From contig BSDZ01000119.1 in the NCBI GenBank assembly GCA_030268105.1, positions 186,001 through 250,000 of the forward strand: a stretch of DNA of 64,000 nt, written 5' to 3'. The notes below the pieces were generated by a model. It was not told where the DNA came from. It ran no database searches and saw nothing but the letters and a program-made list of their open reading frames with translations. Position numbers and translations under genes: made by a program. Positions 35,418 through 47,821 of this stretch are shown in pieces; the stretch's first letter is position 1, and every line of letters begins with the position of its first letter. The stretch is from Volvox africanus (lineage: Eukaryota > Chlorophyta > Chlorophyceae > Chlamydomonadales > Volvocaceae).

Positions 35418-38400
35418 ATGCAGCATAACTCCAACCCAACGAAGGTCACGAGGACACAGAGGTTTGTGCCTGCGGCACACGTCACATGCCCTCAACCTGC
35501 GGGGCCTTTCTGGACCCCAAAAACAACTGGCGATCGTGCGGCGAGCCGTTCATGGCCTCAGTCGACTGAGGTCGTACCGGCAAATTTGCTGGCAAACAAG
35601 ATGTCCTTCACGAACGTGAAGACGTGGGTTATCCGTGCACGTGAGGATAACTGCAGTAGGGATAAGGTTACGACAAACAATCACATGAGTGTCAGCAGCG
35701 GCGGAGGAAACTTCGGACTTGATCTCGGTGCCACGCCGTTGCGTGACGGCTTCCGGCAAGTGGTGGATGACACCAAGGAGAAGCTTATGACAGTGCGCAA
35801 GGTGTGTGATGGTATATGTGCGTATACATGGTGTGCTCTGTTTTAGGGCTGACCTTGGAACGACTGAGACTCACACTTTGTTTCTGTTCCCTGCACCTGC
35901 GTTCTCTCGCACAGGTTACTGCTCAAGCATTCTCAAAGGAAGGATGGTTTCGATCATGGAATTTTCTGAAGCTCCAGGCTCAAGACAAGGAGCAGGTGCA
36001 CCTACCAGCGTCCGCGCAGTTGCTGCAGCCCTCTTCGGCACTGGCCAACCGCAAGGAGTGCTCCACAGCGACGGCGGTAGTGGTGAGTTCTGGTTGTCGT
36101 TGGTAGATATGCAGCAGCTTCTTTTGGCTACAACTGACTTAGGCTACAACCCACAGTCGCGGTGTATATATGGCGAACGATATTCGTGGTTTATAAGGTT
36201 ATAAAGGCTCGCGGCAGCCCAAACCCCTATGTTAGCCGTGGGCGACAATGACACCTGCACACTGACTTGATGAGCCTGACTTTGTCTGCATGTTGAAGAT
36301 CGATCGTGTATGCATCCTTTCTGTACATCATGCTTTGCATGTTATCCCATCCGACGATTGCAGCTGGTGGACTGTGCTCAAGAGTCAGCGGACGAGCATG
36401 GAGAAGTACAGCAGCGTGAGGCTGCTGCAGCTGAGCTGCGGGCGACTGTGGTGGAATTGGAGAAGCGACATGAGGCCGCTGAGGCTGCCGCGGCTGAGCT
36501 GCGGGCGGCAGTAGGAGAGGAGGAGAAGAGGCGTGAGGCCGCTGAAGCTGCCGCGGCTGAGCTGCGGGCGGCAGTAGGAGAGGAGGAGAAGAGGCGTGAG
36601 ACCGCTGAGGCTGCCGCGGCTGAGCTGCGGGCGGCAGTAGGAGAGGAGGAGAAGCGACGTGAGGCCGCTGAGGCTGCCGCAGCTGAGCTGCGGGCGGCAG
36701 TAGGAGAGGAGGAGAAGATGCGTGAGGCCGCTGAGGCTGCCGCGGCTGAGCTGCGGGCGGCAGTAGGAGAGGAGGAGAAGCGACGTGAGGCCGCTGAAGC
36801 TGCCGCGGCTGAGCTGCGGGCGGCAGTAGGAGAGGAGGAGAAGAGGCGTGAGGCCGCTGAGGCTGCCGCGGCTGAGCTGCGGGCGGCAGTAGGAGAGGAG
36901 GAGAAGAGGCGTGAGGCCGCTGAGGCTGCCGCAGCTGAGCTGCGGGCGGCAGTAGGAGAGGAGGAGAAGAGGCGTGAGGCCGCTGAGGCTGCCGCGGCTG
37001 AGCTGCGGGCGGCAGTAGGAGAGGAGGAGAAGCGACGTGAGGCCGCTGAGGCTGCCGCAGCTGAGCTGCGGGCGGCAGTAGGAGAGGAGGAGAAGAGGCG
37101 TGAGGCCGCTGAGGCTGCCGCGGCTGAGCTGCGGGCGGCAGTAGGAGAGGAGGAGAAGAGGCGTGAGGCCGCTGAGGCTGCCGCGGCTGAGCTGCGGGCG
37201 GCAGTAGGAGAGGAGGAGAAGAGGCGTGAGGCCGCTGAGGCTGCCGCAGCTGAGCTGCGGGCGGCGGTAGGAGAGGAGGAGAAGAGGCGTGAGGCCGCTG
37301 AGGCTGCCGCTGCTGAGCTGCGGGCGGCGGTAGGAGAGGAGGAGAAGAGGCGTGAGGCCGCTGAGGCTGCCGCAGATGAGCTGCGGGCGGCGGTAGGAGA
37401 GGAGGAGAAGAGGCGTGAGGCCGCTGAGGCTGCCGCAGCTGAGCTGCGGGCGGCGGTAGGAGAGGAGGAGAAGAGGCGTGAGGCCGCTGAGGCTGCCGCG
37501 GCTGAGCTGCGGGCGGCAGTAGGAGAGGAGGAGAAGAGGCGTGAGGCCGCTGAGGCTGGTGCAGCTGAGCTGCGGGCGGCCGTGATGGAGGGGGAGAAGC
37601 GACGTGAGGCCGCTGAGGCGACCATAGTTCAGCTTCGAGCTATGGTGGTGAAGATGGAAGAGCAGGTACGGCAGGGGTCAGATTGCAAACGCCACCTATG
37701 TATCACCTCTGCCGTTCATCGTTTGACTTTAGATTATTTAAATCGCATGTGTAGAGGCAAGGCTCAGGTTGCCAAAGAACCGTGCACTCTGGAGATAGGG
37801 TGTTCCTGTGTGCTTTAGTTGTGTCATATGTCATGTTCCCTGACTGACAGATATCTTGTGGCCGCTTCCGCCCGGCCTTTGCCATCATTTGCTCTCTCGT
37901 TTTCTTCACTCTACCCCGCGCATATTGACCCTTCTCCCATGACTACACGCCCTTGCAGGTGCGCTGCAGCAACGAGCAGATTACGAAGTGTAACTCCCTT
38001 CAGGAAAGGTTTGCTAACGTCCAGAAGTCGATGAAACTGTACCGCTTCCAGTCACGAAGGCTGAAGCGGTTGTTGAAAGAGGTGAGGATGGTGCGGCCCA
38101 GTGGGGCAGAGGGCAGAGGCGCAATGCTGCATGGTGCCTGCGTGACTGTCTGTTTGCATACTGGGGATTTTGGTGAGCCATGGGGGGGGAGCATGTGTAT
38201 CCGAATCCGTTGTTATTATTTACGAGCTCCCCTCCCTTTCCCTCACAAACACGCACATGCAGGCACACGGCCAGGCGCTGGACGCTGCCGACGACTACAT
38301 CTTCCTCAATGACGAGGATGACGTGCACATGGCGGAGCGGATGATAAGGTTTGAGGAGCCCGTGCAGGCCGAGAGTGTTTCAGCAGCCTTGGAGCCGCCT

Positions 38401-38646
38401 GCGATTGCCCCGGCAGCAATACAGCCCACCACTCCCACGAAGCTAGAGGAGCGGCTGCACTATAGCTATAAGTCCAGGGGCAGCAAGTCGACGGCGATTT
38501 CTGCTCCCTGCAGTTGGGGGATTCGGGACACGTTTGTGGAGGTGTTTGGGTCGCGGATATGTGGCCAGGCGTCTATCGCAGCCCCGTCTAAGTCTGTTTT
38601 TGTGAAGCTTCTAGAGGCTGCCGCGGGGCAGCCAAGTTACCGCTGA
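35418..38646 (+). CDS. Array gene copy 6: helical-repeat protein, 19 repeats (~786 aa)
   Basis: Exons 35418-35801, 35915-36082, 36364-37665, 37959-38081, 38263-38646. It has the copy 3/4 haplotype in every marker I compared (Lys34, Met in repeat 5, Asp unit, CCC in intron 3, A at unit position 177). It lies exactly 12404 bp downstream of copy 4. Confidence 0.7.
36430..37626 (+). repeat. 63-bp coding minisatellite, 19 copies (copy 6)
   Basis: Nineteen in-frame units, with the same variant order as copies 3 and 4. Confidence 0.97.
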
Positions 38647-41600
38647 CTGCAGATATATTCCCCCTGTCATGCATCGACACCAATATGTCGCCCAATAAGC
38701 CACGTCCGCAGCAACTGCTAAAATACATCGGCCTTCTGCAATATGGATGGTTGGCCCAGCGTGTGTTTTGTTTCATTTATCTGGTGGCCATTTGATGATG
38801 GTCGATTGGGTAACGATTGAGACCCTCGACATTATTAGAGCCCCGGGTGAGAATGAGACTCGTACGACTAAGACAGCCTCATCCGCCAATGTAGGATAAT
38901 TTAAACTAGTGCCGTACCTAACTAGCCAGAGCTATAGCTGAGCAGCATCTCAGCCACATTGCCGTACGTTTCCGACATCATGATCGTTGTGGACCACAAC
39001 ACATCGTGATCGTGGCCAGACATGTCAACCAGATATTTGCGTCATCCTGCGTTCTTGCTTCGTACTGCGTATTGTATCTTCCCGATCTTGTTCGTTGTTT
39101 CCTAGACAGGATGGTGGGGCGTGTTTTCGTTCAGAGGTACAACTTGTGGCCTGAGCAGTGAACAATAAATGGATGCCGTATAGAAGGCATATCTGTGTTG
39201 GGTCTTTGGTGCCCACTTCACTGGGCCATGCCGCATAGGGCATGGCACCGGTTAGCAGGGAGGTGATGGATGTCGTTTTCGTATGACAGCAACGGGACAG
39301 TGCGTCACCCTTGTACCTAGGATGCATATCTGCCCTGCCTTTGCCTGGACCGTCTTCATGTTCAATATTGCTCAAGTATCTTGACACCGCCAGCATTCAT
39401 CTTTTCTTGTCTTCCTATTAGCGGCACTTTATGGCGTGTGTGCGGTGGTGTGGTGACGGAGGTGGCGGTCTTAAGAGAAGGGGATGCGGTGGATATATAG
39501 TGATAGGAACTTGTGGGACCCCAGACTGGTTGGCAATGATGGCGGTGACACAGGCAGCGGAGAGGAAGCCCCGGTGACGGTGGTGGTGGGGAGAAAAGGC
39601 GTGCAGAGGTTTGCGGCTGCAGAGATGGATGATGGACAGTGCACGTGCGGATGACGGCTGGAAGGATTGGAGGGATTGGAAGGATTGGTCAGGTGGCATT
39701 AGCGGGGCTCAACAATGTGCAGGACAGCACTCGAAGCTGGAGGTAGAGGTGGCGTGGCTTTGAGGACGGAGGTGAGCGCGGAGGGGGAGGTAGATGACAT
39801 GTTCACGACAGCAGGCAGGGGGCAATCTAGGGGCGGTTCATCGGTGCATCAATGCAATCGCTGCATGAACGTCATAAAGCAGACTAGAATTGCATGGTTT
39901 GATTGTTCTCGTACGCCTCAGAGCTGATCTTATCTTTCGCATGCCTGAATGCGCCGCATCTTCCAAATGAGCCGTGTTTGAGACATGCCGTTACAGGTAT
40001 CGGTATTTATAACTCCTCCAACGAACAAATGCCCGCATCCAGAGAACGTAAGAAAGTAGGTACAGTGTGGCTCATGTAACATCTTTTGACACACTCAGGG
40101 TGTCCAGCAGTCCGTACGGAATGTTATATCACACTGTACATTCTCTGCACTTTCCTCAACGCCCAATCACATGGTCGAGGTTACCAACCGGCAATAATAC
40201 TAGTTTCAGATGTCATTACATCAGGTGTTATTTTTTGGAAATAGCGGGTCCCACCATCAGGGTCCGTCCAAGATGGGAAAAAGATGATCGTATGGAAATT
40301 AGCACCGAGACGTGGAGGGCGCACGTTCGGGGTGTCCACGCCATCTATATCCGTCCCCCCTTGAAAGGCCAACCCTGGCTGCCGGCACCCGGCAGCCAAC
40401 GCATCTGCTATGTTCAGCGTCAAGCCTCAGTGAACCCAACCGCTTCAAACTGCTGCCGTACACCTATATGTGGATCGGTCTCCTTGACGTACAGGACACC
40501 TCTGCCAGCACGGCCTTCTGCGAGCCTCGGCTGCCAACTGCACCCGCGGGCATCATCACCGACGCATTGGAGTTTGGGGTGGGATGGGGTAGGCCGGGGC
40601 TTTGGAACACTGGCGCCCAGGCCAGGATAAGTAGGGGTGGGGTTCGAAGTGCGCGCGCGCGTGTGTGTGTATGAACGTACAAAGAAGCCAGACAGGACAT
40701 CGACTGTATGAAGCGCACAAACCCTGTCATGAGTCCCCCCCGTCCCGGGCAAGCCCTCGGCGCAAACAAAGATAACGATCAACATTTTATGAATTCCAAA
40801 GTGCAGTGCAGTGCCGTTATGAGACGGCAGCGAAACGTGAATACCTGACCCAGTCGGGCATAGGCGAGATCCATGAATGATGGAAGGCAGAAGAAAGCAT
40901 GAATTCGTATGAACGCGCTAAGTGAGCACACAATCCACGAGTAATATGGCTCGCCGATAGGGTCATCATAGGTTCCAAGCGTATACACCGCGACGAAACA
41001 CATTATCCTGGGCGGCACGCGTCATGTTCATTTGGAACGCGTATGGATCAGCATTGGGTGACCAGCTGTGAGAAAAGGATGACCAACACGGACCAGCCAA
41101 CATTGACAGTTTTGATACCTTCACACCCCAAATTAAGTTCAAGCTTAAAGTCCGTGAAATTGTTTCTCTGATGGCGCACGACCGGTCTCTGGGATAATGC
41201 AAAGGTCATCGACGCCGTGTGAAATTTTGGGATTCTCTTTCCAGCCTCCCATTCCGCATGCAAAGTTGAGAATTTAGTTGACAGATTGCAACTCAGCGTA
41301 GTTGGGTTACGCCATTCCCGTTGCTCCTGACCTCCTGCGAGCTGCCATTTATTCGTTTAAGCGGTGCAGTTCCACACCGACAAATTCAGATGTTCGCAAA
41401 CCTGCATGCTGAGGCATTTTGAGCACAATCCTGCCTTAAGAATGCCATTGAGGTTGCTTCATCATTGTCTCAATTTGGGTACTTCAAAGAGACGCAGGCG
41501 TACGATACTTGAGGAGTTCGACCGAAGTGCATTATCAGCACTTTTAGCAGCAAATTGCACACACGTTGTGTTTCTCAATTTCCTGGATCAATGCATAACG

Positions 41601-41745
41601 GTGTTTACACACAAATCACAAACGAGCTTTCCTACATCCGCCGTTGAGGCTTGGAACTTTGACAGCTCTAGCCTGGACGCACCAAACGCAACACTTGAGT
41701 CTTCTTTAGGATAGGAACAGTAATTATAGCATCCAGAACTCCAAA
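38647..41745. other. Array spacer, unit 7 (variant B)
   Basis: Offset +37968: inverted repeat 39225-39246, hairpin 40376-40398, alternating CG/TG tract 40649-40673. It shares both marker substitutions with unit 5, at a distance of 12404 bp. No gene is supported here. Confidence 0.6.
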
Positions 41746-44722
41746 ATGCAGCATAACTCCAACCCAACGAAGGTCACGAGGACACAGAGGTTTGTGCCTG
41801 CGGCACACGTCACATGCCCTCAACCTGCGGGGCCTTTCTGGACCCCAGAAACAACTGGCGATCGTGCGGCGAGCCGTTCATGGCCTCAGTCGACTGAGGT
41901 CGTACCGGCAAATTTGCTGGCAAACAAGATGTCCTTCACGAACGTGAAGACGTGGGTTATCCGTGCACGTGAGGATAACTGCAGTAGGGATAAGGTTACG
42001 ACAAACAATCACATGAGTGTCAGCAGCGGCGGAGGAAACTTCGGACTTGATCTCGGTGCCACGCCGTTGCGTGACGGCTTCCGGCAAGTGGTGGATGACA
42101 CCAAGGAGAAGCTTATGACAGTGCGCAAGGTGTGTGATGGTATATGTGCGTATACATGGTGTGCTCTGTTTTAGGGCTGACCTTGGAACGACTGAGACTC
42201 ACACTTTGTTTCTGTTCCCTGCACCTGCGTTCTCTCGCACAGGTTACTGCTCAAGCATTCTCAAAGGAAGGATGGTTTCGATCATGGAATTTTCTGAAGC
42301 TCCAGGCTCAAGACAAGGAGCAGGTGCACCTACCAGCGTCCGCGCAGTTGCTGCAGCCCTCTTCGGCACTGGCCAACCGCAAGGAGTGCTCCACAGCGAC
42401 GGCGGTAGTGGTGAGTTCTGGTTGTCGTTGGTAGATATGCAGCAGCTTCTTTTGGCTACAACTGACTTAGGCTACAACCCACAGTCGCGGTGTATATATG
42501 GCGAACGATATTCGTGGTTTATAAGGTTATAAAGGCTCGCGGCAGCCCAAACCCCTATGTTAGCCGTGGGCGACAATGACACCTGCACACTGACTTGATG
42601 AGCCTGACTTTGTCTGCATGTTGAAGATCGATCGTGTATGCATCCTTTCTGTACATCATGCTTTGCATGTTATCCCATCCGACGATTGCAGCTGGTGGAC
42701 TGTGCTCAAGAGTCAGCGGACGAGCATGGAGAAGTACAGCAGCGTGAGGCTGCTGCAGCTGAGCTGCGGGCGACTGTGATGGAATTGGAGAAGCGACATG
42801 AGGCCGCTGAGGCTGCCGCGGCTGAGCTGCGGGCGGCAGTAGGAGAGGAGGAGAAGAGGCGTGAGGCCGCTGAAGCTGCCGCGGCTGAGCTGCGGGCGGC
42901 AGTAGGAGAGGAGGAGAAGAGGCGTGAGACCGCTGAGGCTGCCGCGGCTGAGCTGCGGGCGGCAGTAGGAGAGGAGGAGAAGCGACGTGAGGCCGCTGAG
43001 GCTGCCGCAGCTGAGCTGCGGGCGGCAGTAGGAGAGGAGGAGAAGATGCGTGAGGCCGCTGAGGCTGCCGCGGCTGAGCTGCGGGCGGCAGTAGGAGAGG
43101 AGGAGAAGCGACGTGAGGCCGCTGAAGCTGCCGCGGCTGAGCTGCGGGCGGCAGTAGGAGAGGAGGAGAAGAGGCGTGAGACCGCTGAGGCTGCCGCGGC
43201 TGAGCTGCGGGCGGCAGTAGGAGAGGAGGAGAAGCGACGTGAGGCCGCTGAGGCTGCCGCAGCTGAGCTGCGGGCGGCAGTAGGAGAGGAGGAGAAGAGG
43301 CGTGAGGCCGCTGAGGCTGCCGCGGCTGAGCTGCGGGCGGCAGTAGGAGAGGAGGAGAAGAGGCGTGAGGCCGCTGAGGCTGCCGCGGCTGAGCTGCGGG
43401 CGGCAGTAGGAGAGGAGGAGAAGAGGCGTGAGGCCGCTGAGGCTGCCGCAGCTGAGCTGCGGGCGGCGGTAGGAGAGGAGGAGAAGAGGCGTGAGGCCGC
43501 TGAGGCTGCCGCGGCTGAGCTGCGGGCGGCAGTAGGAGAGGAGGAGAAGAGGCGTGAGGCCGCTGAGGCTGCCGCAGCTGAGCTGCGGGCGGCGGTAGGA
43601 GAGGAGGAGAAGAGGCGTGAGGCCGCTGAGGCTGCCGCAGCTGAGCTGCGGGCGGCCGTGATGGAGGGGGAGAAGCGACGTGAGGCCGCTGAGGCGATTA
43701 TAGTTCAGCTTCGAGCTATGGTGGTGAAGATGGAAGAGCAGGTACGGCAGGGGTCAGATTGCAAACGCCACCTATGTATCACCTCTGCCGTTCATCGTTT
43801 GACTTTAGATTATTTAAATCGCATGTGTAGAGGCAAGGCTCAGGTTGCCAAAGAACCGTGCACTCTGGAGATAGGGTGTTCCTGTGTGCTTTAGTTGTGT
43901 CATATGTCATGTTCTCTGACTGACAGATATCTTGTGGCCGCTTCCGCCCGGCCTTTGCCATCATTTGCTCTCTCGTTTTCTTCACTCTACCCCGCGCATA
44001 TTGACCCTTCTCCCATGACTACACGCCCTTGCAGGTGCGCTGCAGCAACGAGCAGATTACGAAGTGTAACTCCCTTCAGGAAAGGTTTGCTAACGTCCAG
44101 AAGTCGATGAAACTGTACCGCTTCCAGTCACGAAGGCTGAAGCGGTTGTTGAAAGAGGTGAGGATGGTGCGGCCCAGTGGGGCAGAGGGCAGAGGCGCAA
44201 TGCTGCATGGTGCCTGCGTGGCTGTCTGTTTGCATACTGGGGATTTTGGTGAGCCATGGGGGGGGAGCATGTGTATCCGAATCCGTTGTTATTATTTACG
44301 AGCTCCCCTCCCTTTCCCTCACAAACACGCACATGCAGGCACACGGCCAGGCGCTGGACGCTGCCGACGACTACATCTTCCTCAATGACGAGGATGACGT
44401 GCACATGGCGGAGCGGATGATAAGGTTTGAGGAGCCCGTGCAGGCCGAGAGTGTTTCAGCAGCCTTGGAGCCGCCTGCGATTGCCCCGGCAGCAATACAG
44501 CCCACCACTCCCACGAAGCTAGAGGAGCGGCTGCACTATAGCTATAAGTCCAGGGGCAGCAAGTCGACGGCGATTTCTGCTCCCTGCAGTTGGGGGATTC
44601 GGGACACGTTTGTGGAGGTGTTTGGGTCGCGGATATGTGGCCAGGCGTCTATCGCAGCCCCGTCTAAGTCTGTTTTTGTGAAGCTTCTAGAGGCTGCCGC
44701 GGGGCAGCCAAGTTACCGCTGA
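41746..44722 (+). CDS. Array gene copy 7: helical-repeat protein, 15 repeats (~702 aa)
   Basis: Exons 41746-42129, 42243-42410, 42692-43741, 44035-44157, 44339-44722. It is identical in translation to copy 5, including TVMELEKRH, Met in repeat 5, EAIIVQ and 15 repeat units. It lies exactly 12404 bp downstream of copy 5. Confidence 0.7.
42758..43702 (+). repeat. 63-bp coding minisatellite, 15 copies (copy 7)
   Basis: Fifteen in-frame units, with the same variant order as copy 5. Confidence 0.97.
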
Positions 44723-47700
44723 CTGCAGATATATTCCCCCTGTCATGCATCGACACCAATATGTCGCCCAATAAGCCACGTCCGCAGCAACTGCTAAAAT
44801 ACATCGGCCTTCTGCAATATGGATGGTTGGCCCAGCGTGTGTTTTGTTTCATTTATCTGGTGGCCATTTGATGATGGTCGATTGGGTAACGATTGAGACC
44901 CTCGACATTATTAGAGCCCCGGGTGAGAATGAGACTCGTACGACTAAGACAGCCTCATCCGCCAATGTAGGATAATTTAAACTAGTGCCGTACCTAACTA
45001 GCCAGAGCTATAGCTGAGCAGCATCTCAGCCACATTGCCGTACGTTTCCGACATCATGATCGTTGTGGACCACAACACATCGTGATCGTGGCCAGACATG
45101 TCAACCAGATATTTGCGTCATCCTGCGTTCTTGCTTCGTACTGCGTATTGTATCTTCCCGATCTTGTTCGTTGTTTCCTAGACAGGATGGTGGGGCGTGT
45201 TTTCGTTCAGAGGTACAACTTGTGGCCTGAGCAGTGAACAATAAATGGATGCCGTATAGAAGGCATATCTGTGTTGGGTCTTTGGTGCCCACTTCACTGG
45301 GCCATGCCGCATAGGGCATGGCACCGGTTAGCAGGGAGGTGATGGATGTCGTTTTCGTATGACAGCAACGGGACAGTGCGTCACCCTTGTACCTAGGATG
45401 CATATCTGCCCTGCCTTTGCCTGGACCGTCTTCATGTTCAATATTGCTCAAGTATCTTGACACCGCCAGCATTCATCTTTTCTTGTCTTCCTTTTAGCGG
45501 CACTTTATGGCGTGTGTGCGGTGGTGTGGTGACGGAGGTGGCGGTCTTAAGAGAAGGGGATGCGGTGGATATATAGTGATAGGAAATTGTGGGACCCCAG
45601 ACTGGTTGGCAATGATGGCGGTGACACAGGCAGCGGAGAGGAAGCCCCGGTGACGGTGGTGGTGGGGAGAAAAGGCGTGCAGAGGTTTGCGGCTGCAGAG
45701 ATGGATGATGGACAGTGCACGTGCGGATGACGGCTGGAAGGATTGGAGGGATTGGAAGGATTGGTCAGGTGGCATTAGCGGGGCTCAACAATGTGCAGGA
45801 CAGCACTCGAAGCTGGAGGTAGAGGTGGCGTGGCTTTGAGGACGGAGGTGAGCGCGGAGGGGGAGGTAGATGACATGTTCACGACAGCAGGCAGGGGGCA
45901 ATCTAGGGGCGGTTCATCGGTGCATCAATGCAATCGCTGCATGAACGTCATAAAGCAGACTAGAATTGCATGGTTTGATTGTTCTCGTACGCCTCAGAGC
46001 TGATCTTATCTTTCGCATGCCTGAATGCGCCGCATCTTCCAAATGAGCCGTGTTTGAGACATGCCGTTACAGGTATCGGTATTTATAACTCCTCCAACGA
46101 ACAAATGCCCGCATCCAGAGAACGTAAGAAAGTAGGTACAGTGTGGCTCATGTAACATCTTTTGACACACTCAGGGTGTCCAGCAGTCCGTACGGAATGT
46201 TATATCACACTGTACATTCTCTGCACTTTCCTCAACGCCCAATCACATGGTCGAGGTTACCAACCGGCAATAATACTAGTTTCAGATGTCATTACATCAG
46301 GTGTTATTTTTTGGAAATAGCGGGTCCCACCATCAGGGTCCGTCCAAGATGGGAAAAAGATGATCGTATGGAAATTAGCACCGAGACGTGGAGGGCGCAC
46401 GTTCGGGGTGTCCACGCCATCTATATCCGTCCCCCCTTGAAAGGCCAACCCTGGCTGCCGGCACCCGGCAGCCAACGCATCTGCTATGTTCAGCGTCAAG
46501 CCTCAGTGAACCCAACCGCTTCAAACTGCTGCCGTACACCTATATGTGGATCGGTCTCCTTGACGTACAGGACACCTCTGCCAGCACGGCCTTCTGCGAG
46601 CCTCGGCTGCCAACTGCACCCGCGGGCATCATCACCGACGCATTGGAGTTTGGGGTGGGATGGGGTAGGCCGGGGCTTTGGAACACTGGCGCCCAGGCCA
46701 GGATAAGTAGGGGTGGGGTTCGAAGTGCGCGCGCGCGTGTGTGTGTATGAACGTACAAAGAAGCCAGACAGGACATCGACTGTATGAAGCGCACAAACCC
46801 TGTCATGAGTCCCCCCCGTCCCGGGCAAGCCCTCGGCGCAAACAAAGATAACGATCAACATTTTATGAATTCCAAAGTGCAGTGCAGTGCCGTTATGAGA
46901 CGGCAGCGAAACGTGAATACCTGACCCAGTCGGGCATAGGCGAGATCCATGAATGATGGAAGGCAGAAGAAAGCATGAATTCGTATGAACGCGCTAAGTG
47001 AGCACACAATCCACGAGTAATATGGCTCGCCGATAGGGTCATCATAGGTTCCAAGCGTATACACCGCGACGAAACACATTATCCTGGGCGGCACGCGTCA
47101 TGTTCATTTGGAACGCGTATGGATCAGCATTGGGTGACCAGCTGTGAGAAAAGGATGACCAACACGGACCAGCCAACATTGACAGTTTTGATACCTTCAC
47201 ACCCCAAATTAAGTTCAAGCTTAAAGTCCGTGAAATTGTTTCTCTGATGGCGCACGACCGGTCTCTGGGATAATGCAAAGGTCATCGACGCCGTGTGAAA
47301 TTTTGGGATTCTCTTTCCAGCCTCCCATTCCGCATGCAAAGTTGAGAATTTAGTTGACAGATTGCAACTCAGCGTAGTTGGGTTACGCCATTCCCGTTGC
47401 TCCTGACCTCCTGCGAGCTGCCATTTATTCGTTTAAGCGGTGCAGTTCCACACCGACAAATTCAGATGTTCGCAAACCTGCATGCTGAGGCATTTTGAGC
47501 ACAATCCTGCCTTAAGAATGCCATTGAGGTTGCTTCATCATTGTCTCAATTTGGGTACTTCAAAGAGACGCAGGCGTACGATACTTGAGGAGTTCGACCG
47601 AAGTGCATTATCAGCACTTTTAGCAGCAAATTGCACACACGTTGTGTTTCTCAATTTCCTGGATCAATGCATAACGGTGTTTACACACAAATCACAAACG

Positions 47701-47821
47701 AGCTTTCCTACATCCGCCGTTGAGGCTTGGAACTTTGACAGCTCTAGCCTGGACGCACCAAACGCAACACTTGAGTCTTCTTTAGGATAGGAACAGTAAT
47801 TATAGCATCCAGAACTCCAAA
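44723..47821. other. Array spacer, unit 8
   Basis: Offset +44044: inverted repeat 45301-45322, hairpin 46452-46474, alternating CG/TG tract 46725-46749. Standard marker bases. No gene is supported here. Confidence 0.6.
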